Assembly: GCA_023261525.1 (NCBI GenBank)
Contig: JAHFOU010000191.1
Location: forward strand, 1-5,022
Direction: 5' to 3'
Source of the DNA: Planctomycetota bacterium
Lineage (GTDB): Bacteria > Planctomycetota > SBBH01 > JAHFOU01
Length of the DNA stretch: 5,022 nt
In this document: in pieces, positions 4,886 through 5,022 of the stretch
Layout: each line of letters begins with the position of its first letter
Numbering within the stretch: position 1 is the first letter of the stretch
Made by a program: the position numbers and the translations under genes
Notes under the pieces: generated by a model
The model's input: the letters and a program-made list of their open reading frames with translations, nothing else
The model's database searches: none
Told to the model about the DNA's origin: nothing

Positions 4886-5022
4886 AGGCCTTCCGGTGCC
4901 GGTTGCCGGTGCGCTTCGGGGACATCGACCAGGCCGGGGTCGCCTACTACCCGACCCTGCTGGACCACTGCCACGCGGCCTTCGAGGAGTTCTTCGACGG
5001 CGCTCTGGGGCGGACCTACCCC
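4882..5022 (+). CDS. 4HBT/YbgC-type hotdog acyl-CoA thioesterase (3' end beyond window)
   Basis: The first 47 codons of a second hotdog thioesterase, unlike the one at 3396. It begins MKAFRCRLPVRFGDIDQAG and continues VAYYPTLLDHCHAAFEEFF. The pattern RFGDIDxAGxxYY, with an Asp in the active-site position, marks the 4-hydroxybenzoyl-CoA thioesterase/YbgC branch. It would hydrolyse an acyl- or aroyl-CoA; the substrate cannot be told from this fragment. The ATG overlaps the mqnC TGA (ATGA) and no SD is seen, so it is likely co-translated with mqnC. The rest lies off the right edge. Confidence 0.85.
   Translation, partial: MKAFRCRLPVRFGDIDQAGVAYYPTLLDHCHAAFEEFFDGALGRTYP

Noticed and set aside
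4895..4915. Repeated GCCGGT-like units near the start of the last gene
   Set aside because: Short, imperfect and fully explained by coding sequence (RCRLPVR); no sign of a functional repeat.

Overview
This is GC-rich bacterial DNA (strong G/C at third codon positions) packed with genes and with short intergenic gaps. The mix is a futalosine-pathway menaquinone gene (mqnC), a small bacterial SWIB-domain protein, an EboE-like TIM-barrel protein and a plant-AAE17/18-like acyl-CoA synthetase. This would suit an Acidobacteriota genome, possibly of the Holophaga/Geothrix group. That assignment is inferred from gene content alone and is tentative. Nothing in the window points to phage, insertion sequences, CRISPR or recent transfer, and I found no tRNA or rRNA.

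Layout. The minus strand carries two genes. The SWIB gene (1200-1457) has a strong Shine-Dalgarno (SD) sequence and is followed by a hairpin terminator (1147-1184). Beyond it lies an AMP-forming acyl-CoA synthetase that runs off the left edge (1112 down to 1). A 93-base divergent region (1458-1550) separates these from the plus-strand genes. On the plus strand, an eboE-like gene (1551-2624) leads into a flavin-dependent FNR-type oxidoreductase (2696-3379). A second transcription unit follows: a YciA-type hotdog acyl-CoA thioesterase (3396-3785), mqnC (3782-4885) and a second, 4HBT/YbgC-type hotdog thioesterase cut by the right edge (4882-5022). Both junctions in this unit are ATGA overlaps, so translation is probably coupled.

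Two things stand out. First, the EboE-like frame is interrupted by an in-frame TAG at 2622-2624. The same frame stays open for 23 more codons and ends in a TGA that overlaps the next start codon by one base (TGATG). The tail looks like the missing C-terminal helix of the family, so the TAG is a recent nonsense mutation, a sequencing error, or a readthrough site. Second, all three genes that head a putative transcript without an SD (synthetase, eboE, thioesterase) have a TATAAT-like -10 box ending only 6-8 bases before the start codon, which predicts leaderless mRNAs. The SWIB gene, with its good SD, lacks that arrangement.

Functionally, mqnC is a late step of the futalosine route to menaquinone. 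The thioesterases and the synthetase act on acyl-CoA esters. The EboE/oxidoreductase pair has no assigned pathway. I see no firm biochemical link between these units.
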